A stretch of DNA of 64,000 nt from Charina bottae (taxonomy: Eukaryota; Chordata; Lepidosauria; Squamata; Charinaidae), in assembly GCA_023362775.1 (NCBI GenBank), contig JALMGJ010000029.1, positions 3,190,001 to 3,254,000 on the forward strand, given 5' to 3'. The position numbers and the translations under genes are program-made. The notes below the pieces were generated by a model. That model made no database searches and was not told the DNA's origin. It worked only from the letters and a program-made list of their open reading frames with translations. This document shows positions 47,838 through 59,356 of this stretch, piece after piece (the stretch's first letter is position 1; the number at the start of each line of letters is the position of its first letter).

Positions 47838-48300
47838 TTTGAGGATAAGAATGGAAAATGGAATATTGGTGGACAGCAAACGAGATTCAAAGATACTCTC
47901 AAAGCTAATTTTAAAAAAATTAATATCAGCATTGAGAACTGGGAAGCCCTAATTCATGAGCGTTTCAATTGGAGGTCAGCCTTTATTAAAGGTGCTACGG
48001 ACTTTGAAGAAGCACGAGTACAGGGCAAAAGGGAGAAACGAGCTAAGAGGAAGGCACGTCAAGCAAACCCTCATCATGATCGTCTTCCACCCGGAAACCT
48101 ATGCCCTCATTGTGGGAGGTTGTGCAGATCCAGAATTGGCCTTTACAGCCACTTATGGATCCACTGTTAAGATTTTACCCCTGGAAGACAATCTTACTCA
48201 GCTACGAGTGATCACGAAGAAGAAGAAGAAATGTACCACCAAGAGGATTGATTGATTGATTTGCCTTCTTCCAGCTGCCATTAAAGACTCTGGGTGGTTG
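47838..48300 (+). mobile_element. Non-LTR retrotransposon C-terminal coding end and 3' tail
   Basis: Reading through a few mutations, the plus strand encodes a basic C-terminal domain: RFKDTLKANFKKI, WEALIHERFNWRSAFIKGA, KREKRAKRKARQ, then CPHCGRLCRSRIGLYSHL, a zinc-finger-like motif. Such tails occur at the end of some LINE-type proteins in fish and reptiles. The 3' end shows gattgattgattg units (48246-48260). The main reverse transcriptase is absent, so this is a 5'-truncated copy. Lineage not determined. Confidence 0.7.
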
Positions 48301-50022
48301 AAATGTCATCATATTATGCTAAAATGTCCACAGTACAAAACATAATCAAAACTAAACAAGAAATAAAAAAACAACCCAAGAACACAATATCTTAAAATCA
48401 TAGACCCCAAACCCAAATAATAGAACCAATAAATATACGGCAACATCCATAGCTGTATATTTAGAGCTGACTGAATATCAGAGGAAAGTTTTCCAAAAGA
48501 TGCAGAAAAATAGTGCCCGACAGGGAGATGGGATTCATGTTAGTCAGGGTTGGCCTTCACAATGTGGAAGTACTGTACATGTAGAGTCTCAAACAACATG
48601 AAAAGTGAGATAGAGAGTCTTCGAAGCATATTGCATCCAGGGGATGCAATCCAGGGGATGCAATTCCCCATTCTCTGGGGAAGCATATTGCATCCAGGCC
48701 AAATGGAGGCTGTAGAAGGGGAAATAACAGAAATTATAACAAGAAACCTGGACTTCCTTCTTGCCTCAGACAATCTCCTGGGAATTTTTGGACTGAAGCT
48801 GATAGGGTGGAGATTTTGAGGAGCTATTTTTGGAGTCTGACACTTCTCATTCTAAGTTTTGCTATCTCTCTGAATAAGTGTTCCCTGACCAAAGTGACTC
48901 AGCTTTATCTTTCTGATTTCTTGATACAAAAGTGCTTATGGGAAGATTTTTCCCCCCTAAGTAATATACATAGCCCATATCCATTTTAAATTCTCTCAGA
49001 CAAAGGGAGACAGAGAAAAATATATAGGAGATAATCCACAAACAAAGACTTATGTAATGGAGATAATAATTTCATGCAATCAATTTAGTTATCTGCCTAA
49101 CTCCACAGAGGATCACATTCAAAGACAACTATTCCATATCCTGATCTTAAAACATAACTTTGATGTCCCACATTTCAACTTATTGATGAAACAAATGTTC
49201 TTAGGACTGGACACCATGCCTCAAAGTTATAGATGATCCGTATCATAAACTGTGATGCACACTCTCCAGAGAGAGAGTTTCCCATTGAAATCAAAGGAAT
49301 CAGTGGAATCAAATTATAAGGAAGGCATACAATGTAATTTCCAAAGCAATATGCAATACTTAGCTTAAGGACTGCAATTTTGGCTTACTATACTGTGTGA
49401 ATCCAGATGTGGTTCATTTAATAAGCTATGATTACCCAAGCTTAGGTGAATGCAATGAACAACTTGAGCTAAAGTTTGGCCCTTAAAAAGAGCCTTGGTG
49501 TTGTGTATGAGTGTTGACATGGGATATTGGATGAGCTTTTGCTATGGGCATAGCACAGCGCTTTGGGTCAACTTCCACAGGACAAGTCTCCACTAAGTGA
49601 CATATCCAATTGATCTGTACATAAGGCCACTTAAGCCTCTTCCATATCACCAGTATTTCTGTTCTCTGATCTCTTATCAGTAATTTGAAGCCAACCCACA
49701 ATTATCTTCACTTCCACTTAAAGCATTAAGAGGGGCCACCGCAAAATAACCAATAACCAAGCCACCACTCCTCTGTTGTGTTGAAACTGGAGTTAGGAGG
49801 GAGGGTGAGGGAAGAGTTCCAATCCGTGAAAAAGTAACCTGCCTTTAAGTTATACCAAACTACACCAAAGCAGAAAAAAATATTTCTCTGCATTCAGATA
49901 TGCCTATAGATGACTGAGAAATAGATCAACTCAATAAATGAACACAACCAATTTTGTGAGATTGGTTGGACAAGATGGGCTCTGATTTCTGAATTGGTGA
50001 AAAACTCTCAGGTAGGGCCCTT

Positions 50023-50360
50023 AGGGGCGTGGTGGCTCAGCGGGTAAGACGCCAGGCTTGTCGATCAGAAGATTGCAAGTTCAGAGGTTCGAATCCCTAG
50101 CCCCACGTGACAGAGTGAGCTCCCGCACTAGCTCCAGCTCTTGCCAACCTAGCAATTCGAAAGCATGCAAATGCAAGTAGATGAATAGGTACCACTTCGG
50201 TGGGTAGGTAACAGTGTTCCACGCGTGTCATGTGGCCACATGACTGCAGAAGCGTCTTCGGATAATGCTGGCTCTTCGGCTAACAAACGGAGATGAGCAC
50301 CGGCCCCTAGAGTCGGACACGACTGCACCAATGTGTGGGGGGAACTTTTACCTTTTTTTT
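50023..50360 (+). mobile_element. Full-length Squam-like tRNA-derived SINE
   Basis: The A box tggctcagcgggtaagacgc and B box ggttcgaatcc are intact, followed by the ctagagtcggacacgactgc tail region and a cttttaccttttttttt end. Confidence 0.92.
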
Positions 50361-52249
50361 AGCTGCTTGTCACAGTTTCTTAGCATAGGAATAAGCAGTG
50401 AAAATATAACATAGAGATAGGGGTTCTAAGATTTGATTCAGATTCAGAAACCAAATCTCTGAATTGGTTTTCTAAATCTAATAGGTAAATCAAATTAAAT
50501 TAAATTTTAATTTAATGCAGTCCCTTTTGGTGTAGTCTCATGAAAGGCATCTTGCTATTATACATGTAAGCTACAATTATGTAAAATTCAGTAGTTTATA
50601 AAAATATGATGCATGCTGGGGTTTGTCTTTAAGTGATCCCTATCTCATCCCATGTACTACTTGTATCATGCCATATTAAGGGATTCTACTGGCAAAATGC
50701 ATAAGGCATTTTAATCCCAAGGTGGTTTCTACATATCCGGTAAAGATTTCCAGATGCAGTCATTTGCGATAAATGCCCTTCAGAGTTCTCAGTCAAAAGG
50801 GGAGAGGGAATGTAACGTGCAGGATGTGTTGAAAGAGAGTAACAGATTGCTGAATCTATATGAAGCAGTTGCTTAGCAATGTCTATATGTTTTCAACAAA
50901 TAGCCCACAGAAGCTCAACAATGCGCTTGCTTACACCTCACTGTATGACTTTAGAATGTTTAAAGCAACTTTGATTTTGCCTTTTCTTATTTCCCATAGG
51001 AAAAATTAGGATGAAACACCTTAATAGAAGGAAGTTTAAAATTTCCCTTCAATTAAGATCTGGCACCAAGTCACATTTGTTGAAACAAGAGTTGCCAAGT
51101 TGCTTTTTCAAACATGCCTGTAAAATCCTTAGAGGTTCTAAAGCTGTGGAAATCAGTTAATCCGGAAGAGACTAAGTGAGGCAGGAAGCATAGGTAAGTT
51201 TTATTATGACAGAGATGAGGTTACTTGGCCCCAAATTAGAAAGGATCAATTAACCCTTTGTGACAATTTTGAACACAAAGTTTGCATAAATCCACCATAT
51301 CCTTTTTCTTCAGGTTGCAATCAATGTTTTTAAAAGTTAAAGATACTGTCTGAGACAGCAGATGACTTCAGAAGAATGGAATAATTCTTTACGAAATCAG
51401 TGGGATTTACTTCTGAGTAGACATGTACCTGTGCTGTAATTGTATAAAATTGATAGCTCTCGCTTTGGAGAGCTGCATCATGTCGGATCAGGAGGAGCAA
51501 CTGGATTTGAGGTAGCGCCCTGCGTGTGCAGAATGTAACGTTCTGCCTCAGGGCCTCCAACTGAAGCAACAGATGAGGCACTTTAGCTCCTTGGCTTCAC
51601 TAGAAGGGCTACTGGAAGCCTCCTTCTGCACAAGAGTATGGATGAACATAAGACCACCAAGGGCCTTCAAAGCAGCTGCCAAGACCTGAGTAAGTGCTGA
51701 ACACCATGTCATCCCTGGAGCATCTATGAAGGGGTGCTCTACCCCAGGCTTCCTGCTGTACAAGTTAATGTTACCCTTGTGGGTGCTGCCTTACATATCC
51801 AGCCACCAAAAGGTATGGTGGGGCACATGACCATCAGACAAGGGATCTTATCCACACTTGTCAGTAATACATCTGTGCTTAGAGCTCCTCAAGCAAAGGC
51901 AGGCAGGATCCAACAGGACCGTGTCTCATGAAGGAGAGTTATTCCAACAGGGGAAAAGCATTTTTTGTGGTAGAGGTTGACATGGGATTAAGGGATGCTA
52001 TGACTTTTCAACGTTTCAATACAAAGATGATTTGAGCAAATTTCTTGAATCAGTTTGATATCTTGAACTGAATGATACGCCTTTCAAACAGTTTGAAGAT
52101 TCAATGGGTTTTTGTACATGTGCACGCACAGATCATTCTTACTTCATACTTAAACTGAATCACAAACTTGAATTGGGTCTTAGAAATTCACACAGCCCAT
52201 GCAGTTACAGTGCCTGTCATAGCATATGGTACAAGTAGTCCTTGCTCTC

Positions 52250-52626
52250 TGTCAGCCTCGCGTGTTCATCTGACATGCTTCCCTGAATGTTGTACACGTG
52301 TAGTTTGCTGGCCTGCACTTAATTGCTTCAAGAAGCAAGCCTCCCTCTCGGCATTCCTGCATCGCTTGCCAAGAACTGTGATAAGCACCCGCTCTTTCCA
52401 CAGACATTCTATCTGGCGGGGGGATGCTTGGAGTGAGAACTGAATTGTTGTGTCTTGACTCTGGGGGATGTCAGAGGGACGTTTTGATAATGCAGCTTGG
52501 CACGCGAAAATCCTTATTCGAGGCTTCGCCTCACCTGAAGTGTACTGATCCTAAATAAACGAATCTTTTAGGGTAATTGCCTGAGGGATTTCTTGATTGG
52601 GAACTCTGACACCGAGGGTTATCACA
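52250..52626 (+). mobile_element. Solo LTR, 377 bp
   Basis: The segment starts TGTCAGCC and ends TATCACA (TG...CA). It holds an AATAAA signal at about 52553 and is flanked by the 5-bp direct repeat ctctc (52245-52249 and 52627-52631). No internal coding region or primer-binding site follows, so it is a solo LTR. The superfamily cannot be decided from the LTR alone; a 5-bp duplication fits several. Confidence 0.82.
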
Positions 52627-53253
52627 CTCTCTTACACAGCTTCTTGTATCTTTTTCAACTTGTCTGCAAGCTGGAGGGAATTGTGTGAACTTCCTATTAT
52701 GTAAACACGCTTTTGTAACAGTTAATTTTCTTGACCAGCAAAGTTAAACCTACTAGTTACAGCTTGGACAACTTAACCTTTTATTGTAGCCACTGCTCAC
52801 CTAATCATTCTGGAGAAAAGCCCTGAGCAGGTCTCCCAGCTCCTATACTGGGGCAGTGAATATCTACTGATTCTTCCCAGGATGAAGTATACAAGGTTGA
52901 CGGTGTCTTATATTTCTCTGTATTTCTCTTCCTAACACTGAAAAAGCTGCAAGCTTGTATTGAAGTTTATGATGACTCTTATTCTAAAAGATGGAACAGA
53001 GGAATGCAGTTTCTCATGCTGGTATCAGAATATTCTCACGACATTCTGTGATTAGCATATTTTAGGGATTAAGAAGGCTGGCACTAAACCAGAGCTGATT
53101 TAATGGAAAGAACTATTAGTGTTTTCCCTCACATCATGTCAAACAAGGGCTCTCAACTGACAAATTTAAAAATGCAGCAGTACATGTGTATTTGTGAAGC
53201 AACAATGGATTTCAGCAATCATTTTATCATTAAAAAATGATAAGACTCTAATA

Positions 53254-53362
53254 CTGTGTTTTTCCACCCTGGGCAACTTTAAGATGTTTAAGCTATGCTG
53301 GCTGGGGAATTCTGGGAGTTGAAGTCCACACATCTTAAAGTTGCTAAGGTTGAGAAACACTG
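53254..53362. mobile_element. hAT MITE (20982 family)
   Basis: The right arm ttctgggagttgaagtccac...gttgagaaacactg is intact and the left arm shortened. Target duplications are ctctaata and gtctaata (7 of 8). Confidence 0.85.
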
Positions 53363-53756
53363 GTCTAATACAAAGATATATATATATGTTGTGTCAAGTC
53401 CAGTTCCATTCATGAAAAGCATCCAATTTTCATCATTCCCAACCAATTTGGATGCATTCAATTTGATGAACTGAATCAATCCATCAGTTTGATTTATTAA
53501 ATCCATTTGAAGCTTTGAATCTGATTCAGAGCATTAATTACCTGAAGAGGCCTAATCGATACTATACTGTATATGATTATTATAAAGTGATATTTATAAA
53601 AGTTCCATAAAGGAATCTAGTAATTTATATCCAAATTCTATCTCTCTTCCATATACAGTATCTGGGGAATCATTAGTTAGACATATGGAATTTGGCAACC
53701 AACTGCAAATGTATATGCAAAGAGATGATAGATTCTTAATTTACAATGGTTTAGAA

Positions 53757-53980
53757 CAGCGGTCCCCAACCTTTTTGGCACCAGGGACCGGTCATGGAAG
53801 ACAATTTTTCCAAGGACCGGGGGCGGGGGGGGGTTTGCAGGCGGGAGCCAATCGTGCGCACCGGGGACGGGGTAATTGCGTGCACCAGGGGGCAGGGTTT
53901 GCAGGCGGGAGCCCCACGGCCCACTTCTTAACAGGCCGCGGCCCACTAGTAGGCCGTGGCCCACAGGTTGGGGACCCCTG
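53757..53980. mobile_element. hAT element, 224 bp
   Basis: The ends are cagcggtccccaaccttttt and acaggttggggacccctg. Target duplications are gtttagaa (53749-53756) and gattagaa (53981-53988), 7 of 8. The centre includes two units of tttgcaggcgggagcc, also found in the 4.5-kb hAT. Confidence 0.9.
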
Positions 53981-54701
53981 GATTAGAAGGTGTATGCTAC
54001 ATCTGAATTATTTAGTCTCATTTTATGTTGGAAGCGAAGTCTGCAAAGATCTGAAACAAAGACTGGGACTGCAAAGGTAAGCATTTTGGCTTTACCCACA
54101 AACCAGTTACCCCCAAGGAAAAGCATTAAGATCAACCGGCTTCCTTTTTTTGGTGAAAGGAGGGATCTACCCTTATTTTCCCTGCAAGAAAGCACTTTGT
54201 GGCCCACCCAGCAGGCAGGGGCCCACGGGCTGCTAAAGGGTGCCATTTTGTGCTGCGGGTTTGTGGGGTGTGTGTGTGTGTGTGTGATATTATGAGCAAC
54301 TCTGAAGACTATTAAATTGAAAGGCAGAATATAAATATGCATACAACAGCTTTTGTATGTACGATCCATCAGTTGATAATGGCCAAAGCACCTGAAATTC
54401 TTCATTTGTGAATGGCCAATTACAAGGTTTACAGCACCCACACCCACACAAGAAAAGCACAGAAAGAAAGCTACGACACACTATGGATGGACGAGAAGTC
54501 GTCCACTTCTTTATGAATAAGGCTTTCCTTCCCAAGAAAGGATTTTATGAGTTGGGACCTATGCATTTTGGATTTTATGTGTACATGATTTTTCCAATGT
54601 TAATTCATGTATAGATATTCTGTGGCAGTCAACTCGCAGGGTTGTTATTGTGGAGAAAATAGGAGGTAGGAGTATTAGGTATGTTTCCTGCCTTGAGTTA
54701 G

Positions 54702-54843
54702 TTAGTTAGTTAGATATAGATATAGATATAGATATAGATATAGATATAGATATAGATATAGATATAGATATAGATATAGATATAGATATAGATATAGATA
54801 CACACAGACACACACACAAACACACACACACACACACACACAC
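54702..54843. repeat. (TTAG)n(ATAGAT)n(AC)n compound microsatellite
   Basis: A long GATATA run of about 14 units (54714-54798) is followed by about 20 AC units with minor interruptions. Confidence 0.95.
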
Positions 54844-55683
54844 TATTCTGCTTGGCCAAAAATATTTTTTTTCTCTTGGATTGATTTGGTGCAATGATTT
54901 GATTGAGGCATCTAGATCAAATTGGATCGATTTTTATGAATCAAATCAGAAATGTGAATCAAACTGAATCAAATCAATGACTCAAACCATATCCCCAGTA
55001 CAACACATTACGTACCATTTCCCATAGAGGTGAGTGGTTGCATTACAGAAAGATGAGAAACTGGATGGCCCATCTGCATTTTTATTTCCTCCAAATTGTT
55101 AACTCTCTTTTCAAAAAAGCAAGCTGAGCTGTTGGAGAGCCTCCGTATTTATCAGTCTCTGGTACAACCCTTGAAATGTCAGACCCCCAACTATATCAAT
55201 TTCATGGTGCTCTGTGATTGACGTTAATGGAGAAGGAATTACGTGGACTCCAGCAGAGTGAAAATGCAGCCTAGTACCTAACCTAGTTACCAAAGAAAAC
55301 TTTAATCTCAGGTCATGTTTGAGGTTACCAGTGGGGTTCATACAAGCTGCATACAGTTAATATTCATTCATATAAGCAATATAGCTGCTGCAAGGGGGCT
55401 ACTGCTAGGGAAGTTGTTCAGTATTGAACTGTTATTACTTGAGATTCCTAATGACTTCATTTAAAAATTTTTAAAAAATTATTCTTAAAACCAAACATTT
55501 GTGATTTATTAACTTCTAGGCATTCAAAAATGTAAAATACTTGTTATCATAAGAATACCTTCATTATATTGCATTGAATGTTCTTTAGACTGAATTTCCC
55601 ATTTCTTCTTGATAATAACTAAAGAAAAAGCCTACTGAATATAATTTTTATTTTTTCCTTGGGGGGGAAATTTAAATAATAAA

Positions 55684-55765
55684 TGAATTATTTATTTATT
55701 TATTTATTTAGTTATTTATTATTCAAATTTATATGACCGCCCATCTCCCCCAACGGGGAGAAAAT
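55684..55765 (-). mobile_element. LINE-like 3' tail (L2/CR1 type), antisense
   Basis: (TTTA)n followed by ttatatgaccgcccatctcc and ccaacggggag. Confidence 0.65.
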
Positions 55766-56039
55766 GAAGAATTCATTTTCCGTATCCTTAAAACCTGGCC
55801 TTACAAAAGGCATCTCCTCATGCTTGTTCTAGGGCAAGGGTCGGAAATGGCGGCTCGCGAGCCAGATGCGGCTCTTTGGCCCCTTGAGTGTGGCTCTTCC
55901 GCAGCTGAACTCACCCCCGCCCCTTCCACGTGATAGGCCCCCGCCCGCAAACCCCGCCCCCTGGCTCTCGCACTGAGCGAGGCCCGGCGCAGCAGGGAGG
56001 CAGCGCCATCTCCAGCCGCAGCAGCCCCTGCGCGGAGAG

Positions 56040-56710
56040 AGGCAAGCAGGCAGGTAAGCGGGCAGGCCTCGTTTCCCGCCCCCCATCATTATCTTCGCTC
56101 AACGCGGGCGGGCGGGCGGAAGCGGCCGAGGGGGGCGGGCCCGGCGGCGGAGGCCAGGGCTGCCCGCTTACCTGCCTGCCTGCCTCTCTCCGCGAGGCCC
56201 CTGATCCGACTTGGACCCCGGGAAGGCAGCGGGGGGCCTCGCGGAGCGAGGCAAGCAGGCAGGTAAGCGGGCAGGCCTCGTTTCCCACCCTCCATCGTCT
56301 TCTTCCTTCAACCCGGGCGGGCGGAAGCGGCCGAGGGGGGCGGGCCCGGCGGCGGAGGCCAGGGCTGCCCGCTTACCTGCCTGCCTGCCTCTCTCCGCGA
56401 GGCCCCAGATCCGGCTTGGACCCCGGGAAGGCAGCGGAGGGCCTCGCGGAGGGAGGCAAGCAGGCAGGTAAGCGGGCAGGCCTCGTTTCCCACCCTCCAT
56501 CGTCTTCTTCCTTCAACGCGGGCAGGCGGAAGCGGCCGAGGGGGGCGGGCCCGGCGGCGGAGGCCAGGGCTGCCCGCTTACCTGCCTGCCTGCTTCTCTC
56601 CGCGAGGCCCCCGATCCGGCTTGGACCCCGGGAAGGCAGCGGGGGCCTCGCGGAGGGAGGGAGGCAGGCAGGTAAGCGGGCAGGCCTCGTTTCCCACCCT
56701 CCATCATCTT
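56040..56710. repeat. Tandem array of about 200-bp GC-rich units
   Basis: gcaggtaagcgggcaggcct recurs at about 56050, 56269, 56464 and 56668 (spacings about 219, 195 and 204). Each unit also has the inverted cccgcttacctgcctgcctg, so every unit is itself a loose palindrome. Confidence 0.9.
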
Positions 56711-56728
56711 CTTTGTTCAACGCGGGCG

Positions 56729-56883
56729 GGCGAAGAGCGGCCGTGGGGGGGGGGTCGGGCGGCGACGACAAGCGGCGCGCTTCAGGCTTTCAGCGCTGGA
56801 AGGCGGGCCTCCTTCCAGCGCTGAAAGCCTGAAGCGCGTCGCTTGTCGTCGCCGCCCGCCCCCCCCCACAGCCGCTCTTCGCC
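56729..56883. repeat. Long GC-rich palindrome
   Basis: The arms of about 75 bp (cgacgacaagcg, ttcaggctttcagcgctgga and complements) meet around a 4-6-bp centre at about 56806. They have only a few mismatches. Confidence 0.93.
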
Positions 56884-57924
56884 ACAGATCCCGCCGGAGC
56901 TGATCTCCCTGGACCCCGGGCAGCTGGGCCGGGTGGACGCCGTCTCCCGCCCGCAAACCCCGCCCCCTTCCACGTGATTGGCCCCCGCCCGCAAACCCCG
57001 CCCCCTGGCTCTCTAGCATTTCAAAATGTGCACGAGCATGTCAAAATGGCTCCCGGCATAAAAAGTTTGCCGACCCCTGTTCTAGGGGAAAAGCAATTGG
57101 TTTGGTTCAAGCATGAGACTCATTCTTCAGAAGTCAGCCTAACATGATCTTTAAGCAGGGCCACTGTATTATTTATGATACTCTTCCTTCTCTATTCAGG
57201 AAGTTTTTCCTCATTCTTTCTCTGGATACCGATCAACTCAGCTATTTTCAATATTTGACTCCTGATTCTGAACCAAGTTCTGGTTTATGAATCCATTTCA
57301 CTTACGACTTGAGACAGGATACGGATCTCTAGCAGCTGTTATTATGAAGATTTTACTGAACCATCTCTAAAAATTCACTTGGGGCAAGTTTTATGCTGCC
57401 TTTCACTACTGCAAACACAGTGATTTTCTCCCTTTGTCTTATAAGAATGTGTTCAGTTTCTGTATTATTACAGTGAATTCCATCCCTTTATTTATTGATC
57501 CTCCCCCAGTATTACAATCACAGCCAACAGTATTACAATTTCCCATATTATCTAATAAATAATATGGAAGGGCTGAAAAGATTGAGGAGGAAAGAGCGAT
57601 GATAGAAGAAAGAGTGCATAAAATAAATGTTTTCCCCCCTTTTTTCAACCACAATAGGAAGAAGGAAATTAACATCAGGAAGGCATCCGTGTGTTCTTGT
57701 CAAGGAAGACCCCCTGAGGCCTTCAAAGCTTCTTGACATTAATGACTCTTACTGCGCTCACAATGGCCTGCCTATTCCATGTGCCTGCAAATTAAGAGCC
57801 TCGGCTGTGTTACAGGAATGAGGTCAAACTCTTAAGAATTCTTAAATAAGGGGACAATTATATGCTCATTCCCTCATTCCATTACGTGTAAATCTACCCT
57901 CACAGGGGCGCACGGGGAGTCCCT

Positions 57925-57976
57925 CTTCTGGGGGAGATGGGCAGTGATGAAATTTGATAAATAAAATAAATAAAAG
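57925..57976 (+). mobile_element. LINE-like 3' tail (L2/CR1 type)
   Basis: tcttctgggggagatgggca, then gatgaaatttgataaata and an AAATA end. Confidence 0.6.
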
Positions 57977-58139
57977 ATGCCCTGGTGTCCAAGCTTAACC
58001 CAACATGACATTATTTAAGAAAAAGGCAGCGAGGGAGTGCAAACCAAAGCTTTAAAATTGAAAGAGACAAGAGGTCACAGAATACTGACCAGCCTTATCA
58101 AGGAGAAGTGGGAGAGAGATGGTAAAGATTTCTACTTAC

Positions 58140-58202
58140 CAGAACATCTTTTCCAGCCCACTTGCACTCATCCCGACGACTATGAGACACAGGCCAAGCA
58201 AT
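58140..58202 (-). CDS. SEMA3A: SEMA3A coding exon 3 (63-bp microexon-like)
   Basis: This short exon encodes 21 residues of the sema domain, including PVSHSRRDECKWAGKD. The first cysteine of the conserved semaphorin pattern (DECKWAGKD) is present. Minus-strand signals are an acceptor ending tcctcag directly before ATT (codon I) and a canonical donor gtaagt at 58139-58134. The length of exactly 63 bp and phase 0 at both ends fit the SEMA3A structure and join exon 2 (...KDFQT) to exon 4 (KECANF...) without a frame change. The exon is too short to appear as a long ORF; I found it by searching the minus strand for the missing sema segment. It differs from human (IVW to IAW, SYT to SHS, DIL to DVL), and the SHS variant recalls the bird protein. 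It lies 4,808 bp downstream of exon 2 and 17,527 bp upstream of exon 4. Confidence 0.95.
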
Positions 58203-58557
58203 CTGAGGATGGAAAGTCAAAACCACATTATGTCATGTCATGCTTTAGCAATCCAGAACTGTAATCTCAATCCAAAAACTGTTTGCTCTTTAGGATTATT
58301 TCTTTCCTTAATGAAACTCACTTTATACAGTATCTTCCTTTGTTTACTTCATCACGATAGGGACTGCGGTGTCCATCTCCATGCTACTTGAGTTTTATTG
58401 ACTTTTATATACATATATCCACATACGTATTTCACATGGAAACATTTATTGAGAGCAAATTTCCTGGATTAAAAGCAACTGGAATTGATCAGCCTGGATG
58501 GATAAGATAGGAAAACTGGGCATTGTGCAGGATTTTGTTTGGGTTTTGATATACTGT

Positions 58558-58639
58558 AGATAGATGATAGATATAGATAAATATAGATATAGGTATAGGT
58601 ATAGGTAAAGTATTGGTATAGATATTTATACAGTAGATA
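58558..58639. repeat. Degenerate ATAGAT microsatellite
   Basis: Units of agatagat and taggta are mixed; the last part forms the target duplication of the next SINE. Confidence 0.85.
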
Positions 58640-58977
58640 AAAGTAAAGGTAAAGGTTCCCCCTGCACATTTGCGCAGTTGTGTCCGACTCTAGGGGCCGG
58701 TGCTCATCTCCATTTGTTAGCCAAAGAGCCAGCATTGTCCAAAGACGCCTCCATGGTCATGTGGCCGCATGACGCGCATGGAACGCTGTTACCTACCCAC
58801 CGAAGTGGTACCTATTAATCTACTTGCATTTGCATGCTTTCAAATTGCTAGGTTGGCAAGAGCTGGGGCGAGTGCGGGAGCTCACTCCGTCACGCGGGAC
58901 TAGGGATTCGAACCTCCGAACTTGTGATCTTCCGATCGACAAGCCTGGCGTCTTACCCGCTGAGCCACCACGCCCCT
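58640..58977 (-). mobile_element. Full-length Squam-like tRNA-derived SINE, antisense
   Basis: The complement of the A and B boxes lies at the right (cgctgagccaccacgcccc and ggattcgaacc). A 13-bp target duplication tatacagtagata is perfect (58627-58639 and 58978-58990). Confidence 0.94.
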
Positions 58978-59296
58978 TATACAGTAGATATAGATATAGA
59001 TTTCTGTTTGCTTAGAAAAAAGTAGATGGAATAGCAGAGGGGGTGTCATTTTAAATCCAAGGTTGTCTTTCTTTCCTAGATGGCCTGGAACATGTTATGT
59101 CAAAAAGAAAGGTATGCATGACACACCATGTTTTGTACCCTAACAACAACAGTAATATTTTATTTATAGTTAGAGACCAGATGGCCAGAATACAGTATAC
59201 TCAGATAAAAGAAAACAAAACAGGGAAGGAAAAATATATAAAATTATGCAAGCAAGTAATAAAGTAAATGGACTATTCCATAGCTAGACAGCATAC

Positions 59297-59297
<1 letters not shown>

Positions 59298-59354
<57 letters not shown>
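59298..59354. repeat. (CTAT)n microsatellite
   Basis: About fourteen tandem CTAT units. Confidence 0.97.

Positions 59355-59356
<2 letters not shown>

Larger units (their letters stand above)
55835..57079. mobile_element. 1.2-kb GC-rich non-autonomous hAT element
   Basis: The ends are caagggtcgg and ccgacccctg. The 8-bp target duplication ttctaggg is perfect (55827-55834 and 57080-57087). The right 130 bp match the right end of the 4.5-kb hAT (cccgcaaaccccgccccctg, caaaatgtgcacgagcat), whereas the left end differs (ggcggctcgcgagccagatg). It contains a tandem array, a long palindrome and the coding-like block at 56874-56946. No transposase. Confidence 0.9.
40613..58139 (-). other. SEMA3A: SEMA3A intron 3
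   Basis: This 17.5-kb intron is made of SINEs, MITEs, hAT elements and a solo LTR, each listed separately. The stretches 41198-42777, 43346-43957, 44039-44340, 44690-45380, 45446-46317, 46694-47589, 48301-50022, 50361-52249, 52627-53253, 53989-54701, 54844-55683, 57088-57924 and 57977-58139 show no gene and no repeat that I can assign. A few contain degenerate GATTCAA-rich tracts (see findings). Confidence 0.85.

Noticed and set aside
51330..51931. Overlapping short frames suggesting a retrocopy
   Set aside because: Three small frames on two strands, none recognised and no poly(A) or target duplication seen; insufficient to call.
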